A stretch of 64,000 nucleotides of DNA from Sabellastarte sp. h YS-2021 (Eukaryota; Annelida; Polychaeta; Sabellida; Sabellidae). A model generated the notes under the pieces. The model searched no databases and had not been told where the DNA came from. It saw nothing but the letters and a program-made list of their open reading frames with translations. Both the position numbers and the translations under genes were made by a program. The stretch covers positions 81,719,451-81,783,450 of the forward strand of contig OZ024932.1 of assembly GCA_964017235.1 (NCBI GenBank), in the 5' to 3' direction. Positions 47,438 through 57,110 of the stretch are shown here, in pieces; positions within the stretch are counted from its first letter, which is position 1; the number at the start of each line of letters is the position of its first letter.

Positions 47438-48320
47438 CCTCAATCGCCGACTTCCTTCTCTATCTTTTTCAAGATAGGAAGTTACAGCCCAGTACCATTG
47501 ATGGGTACAGATCCGCCATTGCTGATAAGCTAGGGAATTCCTCTCTTAACATCAGCAAGGATGAAAATCTCACTCGTCTCCTGGACAGTTTCCACAGAGA
47601 CAGGCCTAAAGGTCGGAGGGGCATTCCTTCTTGGAACCTCTCCCTGGTTTTACACCAATTGACCAAAGCACCTTTTGAGCCTCTTAGAGACTCCTCCTTG
47701 AAGCTTTTGACCTTCAAGACGGTTTTCCTCTTGGCCCTTGCCTTGGGCAAACGTAGAAGTGAGATTCATGCTTGGCAAAACAGGAACATCAGGCACCAGT
47801 CTGACTGGTCAAAAGTCTCCTTGTACCCCTCACCCAGCTTTCTCTCAAAGAACCAGCTGGCCAAGGAAGGTCCAGAGCCCCTACCCTGGACAAATCCCTC
47901 AAGTCTGACAGGTCCTCTGCCCAGTCAGAGCCTTGCGCTACTATTTGGACAGGACCGCAGACCTCAGGCAGAATAAGGAGTTAGTTTTTGTCTCCTTTTA
48001 AGAAAGGGTTTGACAAAGATATCTCCCCTGCCACTATCTCCTCATGGATCAAGCAAACTGTGATCCTATGTTATGAGCTCTCGGTCCAAGAGTCCCACTC
48101 TCTACATCAGGTCAAGGCCCATGATGTCAGAGCCTTTGCCGCTTCTAAAGCCTTCCAATCGGGAGTCTCTCTAGAACAAATTCTGTCAGCTTGCCATTGG
48201 AAGTCGCATAACACCTTCACACAATTCTACTTGAAGGATGTGGCTTGGGCTGACTCAGAGCTCTACCACCTGGGCCCTGTAGTGGCTGCACAGCAGATCC
48301 ACCAACAGCCCAAAATGTAG
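47270..48320 (+). pseudogene. Tyrosine recombinase region of the young DIRS element
   Basis: Family motifs present: DGYRSAIADKLGN, LDSFHRDRPKGRRG, LTKAPFEPL, FLLALALGKRRSEIHAW (first catalytic Arg), KAHDVRAFAASKAFQSG (H-x-x-R box) and SHNTFTQFYL (nucleophile Tyr context). This enzyme integrates the circular DNA copy. The region overlaps the end of the RT/RNase H frame. It is close to whole, with about one break. Confidence 0.88.
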
Positions 48321-48669
48321 AGGAGATCTGTACATATGTAAATATTTGTAAATCTGTATATATTGCACATATAGCTAAGAAAAGCACAAAAAAAAAACAA
48401 AAAAAACTCTGACGTGCTTCCTTCGGGAGGTTTATTTCTATGGGACTGAACTCATCCCTCTCTTCCCCTACCTCAGAGCAGGTCTGTTTAAAAAAGGGGG
48501 GGGAGGTAGGTCGGTTGGAACTGGTTAGCCGGTTTCTGTTAACCGACCTTAGCCTTTAAGGGTTTGCTGACCTCAGGGTCCACCCAGGCTTCCATCAAGT
48601 TGTTATTTCTCATTTTGAGTTCAATTGAGTCCCTAGTAACTTACCCGCCGACCAAGCGGTAGTTATTCA

Positions 48670-48765
48670 GCAATTGTCCATTGGATAGGATGTATTAACG
48701 CAATAAAATTGCAAATTTAATAAGTAAATTAAATTTTTATAAGTTAATACCCTATCCAATGGACA
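48670..48765 (+). repeat. Internal complementary region (ICR) of the DIRS element
   Basis: The first half, GCAATTGTCCATTGGATAGG and onward, is the reverse complement of the outer left terminus. The second half, ending GTTAATACCCTATCCAATGG, is the reverse complement of the outer right terminus. The two halves meet at the AATAAAATTGC join, as a circle-junction template should. In DIRS1 this region is thought to template completion of the ends. Confidence 0.95.
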
Positions 48766-48827
48766 CACAAGACCCTCCCACCGACCCCGCTATCAGCTTA
48801 CTAGGGGTCTAATAGGTTTAGACAACG

Positions 48828-49052
48828 GAAAAAGATGCTATGACGTCACGCTGTCTAGACAGGAAGGAAGTACGACACGCCACCTGGCGAGTGCACAATG
48901 GGACCGGCCAGCTTGTGGGGGCATTATGCACTCATAGAAGGCGACTTTTTCTGTCGTTTGGCGGGCCGGTCTGCGCCGACCGGTAAAGCAATTGTCCATT
49001 GGATAGGGTATTAACTTATAAAAATTTAATTTACTTATTAAATTTGCAATTT
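48828..49052 (-). repeat. Right inverted terminal repeat of the DIRS element
   Basis: Inverse of the left repeat, including GATGCTATGACGTCACGCTG and GCACTCATAGAAGGCGACTT. The last ~45 bases (TTATAAAAATTTAATTTAC and on) are unique to this end and mirrored in the ICR. Confidence 0.95.
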
Positions 49053-50097
49053 CCAAAGTGGTATTGAAAAAAAGTTTCCCCAAAAATAATTGGAAATATT
49101 TCCAGCACAGAATTTACAAGAATTGAAAAAAAAATGCTAGTTAATGTGCAAAACAAAATTGTACAAGCTTTGCAGTCCCACTGAAATAATTTGTTTTTTT
49201 TTTCAATTTATCAATCCATTGCCACTCACATTTTTGTAAATTTTGTTAGGCCTCACGTTTGTTGGTGTGTCAGTGTGGATGTGGCTTTTTATTTTAAGTG
49301 GGGTTTTGGGAGACTTAAAATAAAAGTGAAACGTCACAGAACAGATTTCACTCCCAACCAGTCCAGCTTAGCTCAGTACTTAAGCTAATTTCCAAAAAAT
49401 AAAAACCTAAAATCAAAGCTGCACACCAAGTTGTCTCTCGACAAGTCAAGACCAAGTATACGCAGATTGTCTACCAACTCGCCTTTTTATACCCACAGAC
49501 TTTGAAGCCAACAGGCCGTAAGACGCAAAAATATTGCCGGCCTGTCGGTTACATTTCCCGGCTTGTCTGTTAGTGTTACAGGCCTATCGGTTATTGTTTA
49601 CGGCTTGTCTGTTTCAGTTTACGGCCTGTCGGTTACAAATTTTCCCAACTCTAGGACCCAGTCTGTAAAAGTTACCAACTGGCCTCTAAACTTTAGAGAC
49701 CTGTTGGGAACAGTTACGGACAGGCTGGCTAAAATTACCGACTGTACGGTAACACTTCCCGTACGGTCGGTGAGTCATCACATACAGTCTGGAAGTCCAT
49801 ATTTGGGACAAGCTGGATACTTGTTACAGACAGGCCTGTTTGATTAACCAATAAGCTGGGAAGTGTAACCGACAGGCCATTAAGTTAACCGACAGGCCTG
49901 TTGCTAGGGGGCTGAAATTAGGGTCGGATACAAGGGTCGGGAACGGTCGTAGAAATATCAAACATGTTTGATATTTCACAGACTCTCCCCGACAGGCTGG
50001 TAACTTGCAACCGACACTAACCGACCATGTAAACATTGGTCCCGACCCTCCAAAAATGCATAGTTACCGGCCTGTCGGTTTCAGTGGAAACACTGCA
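49053..50097. other. Right part of the Harbinger transposon, subterminal repeats
   Basis: No Myb-like or other second gene is seen. From about 49510 to the end there are many GGCCTGTCGGTTAC, GACAGGCCTG and CGGCTTGTCTGT (49559, 49601) motifs, inverse to those of the left end. Together these form long, imperfect subterminal inverted repeats. Confidence 0.7.
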
Positions 50098-50250
50098 TTA
50101 ACTAAACATAAATAAAAAAGAACTAAACACAAGTTCCCTTAACTAAACATAAATAACCTTTAACTAAACAAGTATCCCTTAACATAAATAATCCTAAACA
50201 TAAGTAACCCTTAACTAAACATAAGTATCACTTAATATAAATATAAGATT
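50098..50250. repeat. Minisatellite, right block
   Basis: Units CTTAACTAAACATAAATAA and variants continue the array at 40509-40634. The block starts with the TTA target duplication of the Harbinger element. Confidence 0.85.
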
Positions 50251-50411
50251 AAAATGCAATCTGCCCTTTTAAGCAGAATTCCCCTGAACTCAAAGATAAA
50301 TTTCAGGTGCTCAGAGGCCATATTCCACTTAAATTTTACAATTTTTCCCCGGAAATGATACGTGTTTACATATGAGCAACATGGTATATTTTTAACCCCA
50401 GCCTTATGGGC

Positions 50412-51413
50412 CTTATAGTCATCCCCTGCGCCGTCTGGGGGGGGGGGGGGGGGGCTTCGGTGGCAGGGGGCATAAAGCTTGTGGGTGATCCACAGCCTAA
50501 ATCCCTAAACAGATTTTCACCAAATTTTCAGGGGATGTTCACCCCAAGAGGATCTAGAGCTGATTAGGTTTAAGGGGGTATCTGGTAACAACTGTTGCCA
50601 TGGCAACAATTTTAAGATTTTTAAGTCTTAAAGTTTGTGGGTGTTCCACAGACTAAACCCCTGCACAGATTTTCACCAAATTTTCAGGGTATGTTTACCT
50701 TAAGAGGATCTAGAGCTGAGTAGGTTTTGGGGGGCGACCCAGTAACAATTGTTGCCATGGCAACACTTTTAAGATTTTTAAGTCTTAAAGTTTGTGGGTG
50801 TTCCAAAGACTAAACCCCTCCACGAATTTTCACCAAATTTTCAGGGTATGTTTACCCCAAGAGGATCTAGAGCTGATTAAGTTGGGGGGGGGGGGGGGGG
50901 GGGGGGGTATCCAGTTACAACTGTTGCCATGGCAACACTTTAAAGATTTTCGGGTCTTAAAGATTGTGGGTGTTTCACAGCCTAAACCCCTGCATGGATT
51001 TTCACCAAATTTTCAGGATCTAGAGCTGAGTAGGTTTTGGGGGGCGATCCGGTAACAATTGTTGCCATGGCAACACTTTTAAGATTTTTAAGTCTCAAAG
51101 TTTGTTGGTGTTCCACAGACTAAACCCCTCCACAAATTTTCAGGATATGTTTACTCCAAGTGGATCTAGAGCTGATTAGGTTTTGAGGGGTATCCAGGTA
51201 GGACTGTTGCTATGGCAACACTTTTAAAATTTTCAGGTCTTAAACTTTGTGGGTGTTCCACTGCCTTAACCGATGCATGGATTTTCACCAAATTTTCAGG
51301 CTATGTTTACCCCAAGAGGATCTACAGCTGATTAGGTTTTGGGGGGTATCCAGTGGCAACTGTTGCCATGGCAACACTTTTAAAATTTTTGGGTCTTAAA
51401 GTTTGTTCTAAAA
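50412..51413 (+). mobile_element. Tandem-repeat element with 156-bp CCATGG units
   Basis: The 5' stem CCCCTGC...GCAGGGG encloses a G run and leads to GCATAAAGCTTGTGGGTGAT, the same head as at 35768. About six units carry CACAGATTTTCACCAAATTT, AGGATCTAGAGCTGATTAG and GTTGCCATGGCAAC. A second G run of ~24 lies in one unit near 50884. No 3' hairpin is recognised, so it may be truncated. Confidence 0.75.
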
Positions 51414-51539
51414 TCTTTAATGTTTTCTGTAACCTAAAGTATTGCAGCTAGCTTATCAGATTTGCATAAAATGTAAATGGATAAGAAAGCTTGCCTGAGA
51501 GTAATTGTGTCATTATGTTGGAAACAAAATGGTCACCAT

Positions 51540-51790
51540 ATCACATCTTTAATGCCAAATAGGTGGGTCATCATATGAAAAAGGCCGTATATCTCCCTTA
51601 CAATTGTTTCTTGGGCTTCAAAATATGAAAACTACTTCTAAGAGATCATGGCCTGTGAATCTTTTGTAGAAGACTTTGTGGGTTCTCTATACTTCTTACA
51701 ACAGAAGTTGTACCAAATCTCAATGTTGTTGGCCATTTAGCTGTACCTGCTGGCTGGGGTTCTTGCCTGCCGAGGCTGGCTATTTTTGTT
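51540..51790. repeat. Dispersed repeat, uninterrupted copy of the site hit at 37904-40208
   Basis: CACATCTTTAATGCCAAATA, GGCCGTATATCTCCCTTAC, AATTGTTTCTTGGGCTTC and CTGTACCTGCTGGCTGGG run on here without interruption. At 37848-40430 the same order is split by an element between AATTG and TTTCTTGGG. Confidence 0.85.
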
Positions 51791-51794
51791 ATTA

Positions 51795-53274
51795 TGTCCA
51801 CCCACTGGGGGGTGGACATATTATTTTTGCTTTTTCCGCTGTCCGGCGTCTGCCGTCCGGTGTCACACTTGGTTTCCAGACATTTTAGGCAACAGTTGTT
51901 ATCCAATCTTTACCAAATTTGGCATGCAGGTTTATTGGGTTAATAGCTTGTATGGGATTGCTTTTGGTGATGATAGCTCTATAGCTAACTGAGTAATAGC
52001 TACTTTGCTACTTTTGAGTATCTCTTTGGTTTCCAGACATTTTAACAAATGCTATTAAGCCTATCTTTCTGAAATTTGGTATGGAGGTTCATTGGGTTAA
52101 TAGCTTGTATGGGATTGCTTGTATGGGGAATTGCTTCATAGATCAGTGAGTAATTAATTAAATAAATGAGTAATTGGCTATTTTGAGTACTGAAAAAGGC
52201 AAATGTGCTCATATCTCCTAAAACCATGTCAGATAGCGCGATTTCGTCGAAATTTTCGACCCACAGGGTATCTAAGGAACGTAATCTTTGCAATTTTCAA
52301 AAAATTTTCCCCTCCCCAAAAATGGCGGCCATTTTGAATTTTTGAATTTTTCCCAAAAATGGCGAAACTCAAAATTGCTTCTATTTCCTTAACCGTGCGA
52401 GATAGAGCGATTTCGTCGAAATTTTCGACCCACAGGGTATCTAAGACTTGGCAATTTTCAAAAAATTTTCCCCTCCCCAACAATGGCGGCCATTTTGAAT
52501 TTTCGAATTTTCCCCAAAAATGGCAAAACACAAATTTGCTTCTATCTCCTTAACCGTGTGAGATAGAGCGATTTCATAATGTACTCTTTGCAATTTTCAA
52601 AAATTTTCCTCTTCCCACATATGGCGGCCATTTTGAATTTTCGAATTCAAAATTGATTCTATCTCCTTAACCGTGCGAGATAGAGCGATTTCGTCGAAAT
52701 TTTCGACCCACAGGGTATCTAAGAAATGTACTCTTGGCAATTTTCAAAAAAAATTTCCCTCCCCACATATGGCAGCCATTTTGAATTTTCGAATTTTTGC
52801 CCAAAATGGAAAAACACAAATTTGCTTCTATCTCCTTAACCGTGCAAAATACAGTATTTCGTTGAAATTTTCGACCCATAGGGTATCTAAGAAATGTACT
52901 CTTGGCAATTTTCAAAAAATTTTCCTCTTCCCAAAAATGGCGGCCATTTTGAATTTTCAAATTTTTGCCAAAAATAGAAAAACAGAAATTTGCTTCTATC
53001 TTCTTAACTGTGTAACATAGAGTGACTTCGTCAAAATTTTCGACCCAACCAATGCAAAAAGGCATGAAGCTGAAATAATTAACATGTACACTAATAAATA
53101 TTTAAGCATCATTGATATATTTTACAAATGAAACAGGGTCTTGTAAGACTACTGTACAATTTTGGCAAAAGGTTCATTGGGTGGACATTACACATGATAA
53201 TGTGTGTTCTTCTGTGCTCTCCTATTTCTATTCATATGTCGCAGCTACTATCAACAGGGCGTCTTATTTCTAGT
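51795..53274 (+). mobile_element. Helentron-like element with 169-bp-family units
   Basis: The 5' hairpin is ATGTCCACCC-(5 nt)-GGGTGGACAT, then a GC-rich CCGTCCGG stretch. A ~147-bp head occurs twice (GGTTTCCAGACATTTTA, AAATTTGGCATGCAGGTTTA, GGGTTAATAGCTTGTATGGG). About five 169-bp-family units follow (CTATCTCCTTAACCGTGCGA, GATTTCGTCGAAATTTTCGA, ATGGCGGCCATTTTGAATTT). Near the 3' end GGGTGGACATTA is the inverse of the 5' motif, followed by the hairpin ACACAT-GATA-ATGTGT, and the end is TTATTTCTAG, T. Non-autonomous. Confidence 0.82.
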
Positions 53275-53302
53275 TGATTGCATCAGAATCAGTGTTTTAA
53301 TT

Positions 53303-55769
53303 AAGCGTCCCTGAAAGGGCGCTTATTTGTTTTCGCCTCAGTTTCCACGCCGCCACCGCCGCCGCCACTGCCGCCGCCGCATTATGGTCTCCCTTGAATA
53401 TCTCCCTTATTATTAGAAGGTTTCAAACCATATTTGGCAGTTATATACCATGGGAAAATTTTTCTGCATGCTTAAATTTGACCTTTATGAAGGTCACATG
53501 ATCAAAAACTATTTTTTGAAGTACACCCCCGTCATCACAGTTCAGGAAAAACTACTTGCTACAGAGCCTTATAATTTGACACACCTGTTCATACTATCGA
53601 AAACGCGAGCTGATTAGATTTTGGGAGCAATCCCTTGAAAAATGTCTCATTTATGAGTGATTTTCTGACACCTTCCAATCTGAATGCCTTAAATTTAGAC
53701 CAACCCCCCTATTATCTTCTTAAGTATTTCATTTAGAGCTATAAAATGTACTGGGAGGTAATAGGAAACCATATGTGGACAGTCTAAATAGCCGGTCAGT
53801 TTTACCCCACGGCCCCCCCTTATGGGTCAAACTGGGGTCATAAAATAGCTGATTTTGAGTTTTTGCCTTATATCTCCTTTATTGTTGCTTTTATAGCTTC
53901 AGAATGTATTAAGAGGTATTGGGAAAGCATATATGGAGAGTCTAAATAGCCGGTCAGTTTTACCCCCCGACCCCCCCTTATAGGTCAAACTGGGGTCATA
54001 AAATAGCCGATTTTGAGTTTTTGCCTTTAGCTCCTTTATTGTTGCTTTTATAGCTTCAGAATATATTAAGAGGTATTGGGAAAGCATATGTGGAGAGTCT
54101 AAATAGCCGGTCAGTTTTACCCTCCTGACCCCCCCTTATGGGTCAAACTGGGGTCATAAAATAGCTGATTTTGAGTTTTTGCCTTTATCTCCTTTATTGT
54201 TGCTTTTATAGCTTCAGAATATATTAAGAGGTATTGGGAAAGCATATGTGGAGAGTGTAAATAACCGGTCAGTTTTACCCCCTGACCCCCCTTATGGGTC
54301 AAACTGGGGTCATAAAATAGCTGATTTTGAGTTTTTGCCTTATATCTCCTTTATTGTTGCTTTTATAGCTTCAGAATGTATTAAGAGGTATTGGGAAAAC
54401 ATATATGGAGAGTCTAAATAGCCGGTCAGTTTTACCCCCCGACCCCCCCTTATGGGTCAAACTGGGGTCATAAAATAGCCGATTTTGAGTTTTTGCCTTT
54501 ATCTCCTTTATTGTTGCTTTTATAGCTTCAGAATATAGTAAGAGGTATTGGGAAAGCATATGTGGAGAGTCTAAATAGCCGGTCAGTTTTACCCCCCGAC
54601 CCCCCCTTATGGGCCAAACTGGGGTCATAAAAAGCTGCTTTGGAGTTTTTGCCTTATATCTCCTTTATTGTTGCTTTTATAGCTTCAGAATGTATTAAGA
54701 GGTATTGGGAAAGCATATGTGGAGAGTTTAAATAGCCGGTTAGTTTTACCCCCCGACCCCCCCCTTATGGGCCAAACTGGGGTCATAAATAGCTGGTTTG
54801 GAGTTTTTGCCTTATATCTCCTTTATCGTTGCTTTTATAGCTTCAGAATGTATTAAGAGGTATTGGGAAAGCATATGTGGAGAATCTAAATAGCTGGTCA
54901 GCTTTATCCCCCGACTCCCCTTTATGGGTCAAACTGGGGTCATAAAATAGTTGCTTTGGAGTTTTGCCTTATATCTCCTTTATTGTTGCTTTTAGACCTT
55001 CAGAATGTATTAAGAGGTATTGGAAAAGCATATGTGGAGAGTCTGAATAGCCGGTCAGTTTTACCCCCCCACCCTCCCTTATGGGCCAAACTGGGGTCAT
55101 AAATAGCTGCTTTGGAGTTTTTGCCTTATATCTCCTTTATTGTTGCTTTTATAGCTTCAGAATGTATTAAGAGGTATTGGGAAAGCATATGTGGAGAGTT
55201 TAAATAGCCGGTCAGTTTTACCCCCCGACCCCCCCCTTATGGGCCAAACTGGGGTCATAAATAGCTGGTTTGGAGTTTTTGCCTTATATCTCCTTTATCG
55301 TTGCTTTTATAGCTTCAGAATGTATTAAGAGGTATTGGGAAAGCATATGTGGAGAATCTAAATAGCCGGTCAGCTGTATCCCCCGACTCCCCTTTATGGG
55401 TCAAACTGGGGTCATAAAATAGTTGCTTTGGAGTTTTGCCTTATATCTCCTTTATTGTTGCTTTTAGACCTTCAGAATGTATTAAGAGGTATTGGAAAAG
55501 CATATGTGGAGAGTCTAAATAGCCGGTCAGTTTTACCCCCCCACCCTCCCTTATGGGCCAAACTGGGGTCATAAATAGCTGCTTTGGAGTTTTTGCCTTA
55601 TATCTCCTTTATTGTTGCTTTTATAGCTTCAGAATGTATTAAGAGGTATTGGGAAAGCATACGGTGTAGCTTTGTGCATTCTTAGCTTTACAGCATGCTT
55701 ATTAAAACCACAAAGCATTTTAAACTTTAAGGGACGTTTCGCTTTTGTGAGCAAAAGCATTCCTCTAGT
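53303..55769 (+). mobile_element. Helentron-like element with a 157-bp array
   Basis: The 5' hairpin is AAGCGTCC-CTGAAA-GGGCGCTT, then a GCCGCC repeat stretch and a head with CATATTTGGCAGTTATATAC. About twelve 157-bp units follow: GCCGGTCAGTTTTACCCCC, AAACTGGGGTCATAAAATAG, TTATATCTCCTTTATTGTTG and TATTAAGAGGTATTGGGAAA. Near the 3' end GGGACG (55731) echoes the inverse of the 5' GCGTCCC. The hairpin GCTTTTG-TGAG-CAAAAGC follows and the end is ATTCCTCTAG, T. It starts only about 30 bases after the end of the preceding element. Confidence 0.85.
54630..55570. repeat. Higher-order repeat: a ~472-bp trimer present twice
   Basis: Three consecutive variant 157-bp units (including CTTTATCGTTGC, TCCCCCGACTCCCCTTTATG, CTTTTAGACCTTCAG) recur as a block 472 bp later with very few differences. 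For example, CTTTATCG lies at 54821 and at 55293. Confidence 0.85.
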
Positions 55770-55830
55770 TAAAGTTTTTTTGTCTAAAATGTGATCTTAC
55801 TTCAACAGTTTAAGTTTTGTTTATTTTTAG

Positions 55831-55945
55831 GTATGAAGCTTTGTGTCTGCTATTGCTGTATGTTTTGTACATTCTGACAATGGTCATCAATACCAAACTA
55901 GAAGCATGGTTTGTGTCCAGATTTTCATGTTTTGGATATAAGGAG
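55831..55945 (+). CDS. SLC24-type exchanger, exon with membrane helix before the loop
   Basis: The first base completes the split Trp codon. The exon then reads YEALCLLLLYVLYILTMVIN and TKLEAWFVSRFSCFGYKE. It matches the NCKX order W-(W/Y)-E-x-L-x-L-x-x-Y-x-x-Y, the helix that precedes the large cytosolic loop; the helix runs straight into a basic/aromatic stretch. The acceptor is TTATTTTTAG and the donor is most likely GTACAC at 55946. It lies 60 bases after the end of the preceding tandem-repeat element, so that insertion comes very close to the splice acceptor. Confidence 0.92.
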
Positions 55946-56029
55946 GTACACCTTTACAATACTGTTTTTATATCATATATACATATTTCAGTGTCGATTG
56001 ATATTGGTTCTTACAGGGAAGCAGTTGTG

Positions 56030-56510
56030 GATGTAGTTGCGCAGTGTCATGGTGTGACCCACGTGTGACCTTTGACCTTTGCTCTGAAGACATGGACTTA
56101 GAAAAATTTCTGAATTCGGACTTAATAAGTCACATCCAAGCCAGATCTCCACAATCGAAGAAGTTGTTCAAACTTGGCAGGGATGTTCCTTGTGGGATGT
56201 AGATTTGCAATATCATGTTGACCTCTGTGTGACCTTTGGCCTTAATTCCATGCTCTTTAACTTAGATATCCATACCAGATCTCTGCAACTAAAAAGGTAG
56301 AAGTTCAAACTTGACAAGGATGTCCATCATATGATGTAGCTGTGCAATGTCATGGTTTGACCTTTGACCATGGCTCAAAGAAACATTTTTAGAAACATCA
56401 TGTGCAGGGTGAAAGAATTTCAAACCTGGCACAGATATTCATTGAGAGATGTAGTTATGTAACCTCATGGTGTGACCTTGCTATGACCTTCAACCTTAGC
56501 TCTATAGGCA
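56030..56510. repeat. Degenerate GACCTTTGACC repeats, about four units
   Basis: TCATGGTGTGACC-like boxes recur near 56047, 56211, 56349 and 56464, with AAACTTGGCAGGGATGTTC-like boxes between. They are related to the regular 146-bp array at 36463 but strongly diverged. They fill most of the short intron before the last visible exon. Confidence 0.65.
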
Positions 56511-56983
56511 TGTTTGCAACATTTTTCTTCTTTCACAAAGTTATATTGATTGCCATAACTAATTGTACTTTTACCAAATTGTGCTATATCCATTTAAAGC
56601 TGTACTTCTGTTTCAGGTAATTACTTTTATAGCTTCATAAGTTTTAGTTACACACACATTAATGCTCCCATTGAGCATTAGTTTACATTAATGTTCCCTT
56701 TGAGCAATAATTTTATAGAAGTCAAAGTATGGCCAACTATTATGACATCATCAGTATATGTTAATGCTCCAGTAATATAGCTTTATTTAGCAATAAGTTT
56801 GTGTTTAATATTTTCATTTTCCAAATTTTGTGGTATTATTATTGTAAAACTCTTACATCACAGTTGTACTTTATGCCCTATGTCAGAACTCAACACTTGT
56901 GGTTCCAATATGCATGCAGATGCATTTCAAACATTTTCATGTTGAGTTTTAAAGTGATACGTTTGTGGTGACTTGCCTTGCAG

Positions 56984-57110
56984 GTAGATAACCAGGGAGA
57001 CTCTGACAAGAGTGAAGCGACTCCAGTCAAAGACAAGAATGTTACTCAGACCAATCACAACACGTTTGAACAAACTGACACAGAAAGTGAAGGGGAAACG
57101 TCAGGCCTGG
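56984..57110 (+). CDS. SLC24-type exchanger, exon in the cytosolic loop
   Basis: The exon encodes VDNQGDSDKSEATPVKDKNV then TQTNHNTFEQ and TDTESEGETSGL. It is hydrophilic and rich in Asp, Glu, Ser and Thr, as in the poorly conserved, acidic loop between the two halves of NCKX proteins. The acceptor is CTTGCAG and the donor GTAAAT. The frame continues in phase 0 from the previous exon and ends one base into a codon. Assignment rests on splice sites, phase and position rather than on sequence conservation. The loop's remainder and the alpha-2 half should lie beyond the window. Confidence 0.75.

Larger units (their letters stand above)
42689..49052 (+). mobile_element. DIRS retrotransposon, young and nearly whole
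   Basis: The order is left inverted terminal repeat, gag-like ORF, RT/RNase H ORF, tyrosine recombinase region, internal complementary region, right inverted terminal repeat. This is the classic DIRS1 plan. The two terminal repeats differ at about three of ~180 compared bases, so insertion was recent. The coding part looks nearly whole, with about one break. It sits in the Harbinger transposon just downstream of the transposase, in the same orientation. No target-site duplication is seen, as expected for recombinase-mediated integration. Confidence 0.95.
40635..50097 (+). mobile_element. PIF/Harbinger DNA transposon, with a DIRS element nested in it
   Basis: The terminal inverted repeats are TGCAGTGTTTCCACT and, at the right end, AGTGGAAACACTGCA: 15 bases, perfect. 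Both ends are flanked by TTA, the 3-bp target duplication of PIF/Harbinger. Subterminal regions are packed with ACAGACAAGCCG and GACAGGCCTGTC-like motifs. It encodes a HARBI1-like transposase. The second gene typical of this superfamily (Myb/SANT-like) was not found. Without the 6.36-kb DIRS insertion the element would be about 3.1 kb. Confidence 0.93.

Noticed and set aside
53899-54628. Minus-strand open frames with repeated KATIKEIKAKTQNRLFYDPS-like peptides
   Set aside because: Products of the 157-bp array; no start, splice or domain logic.
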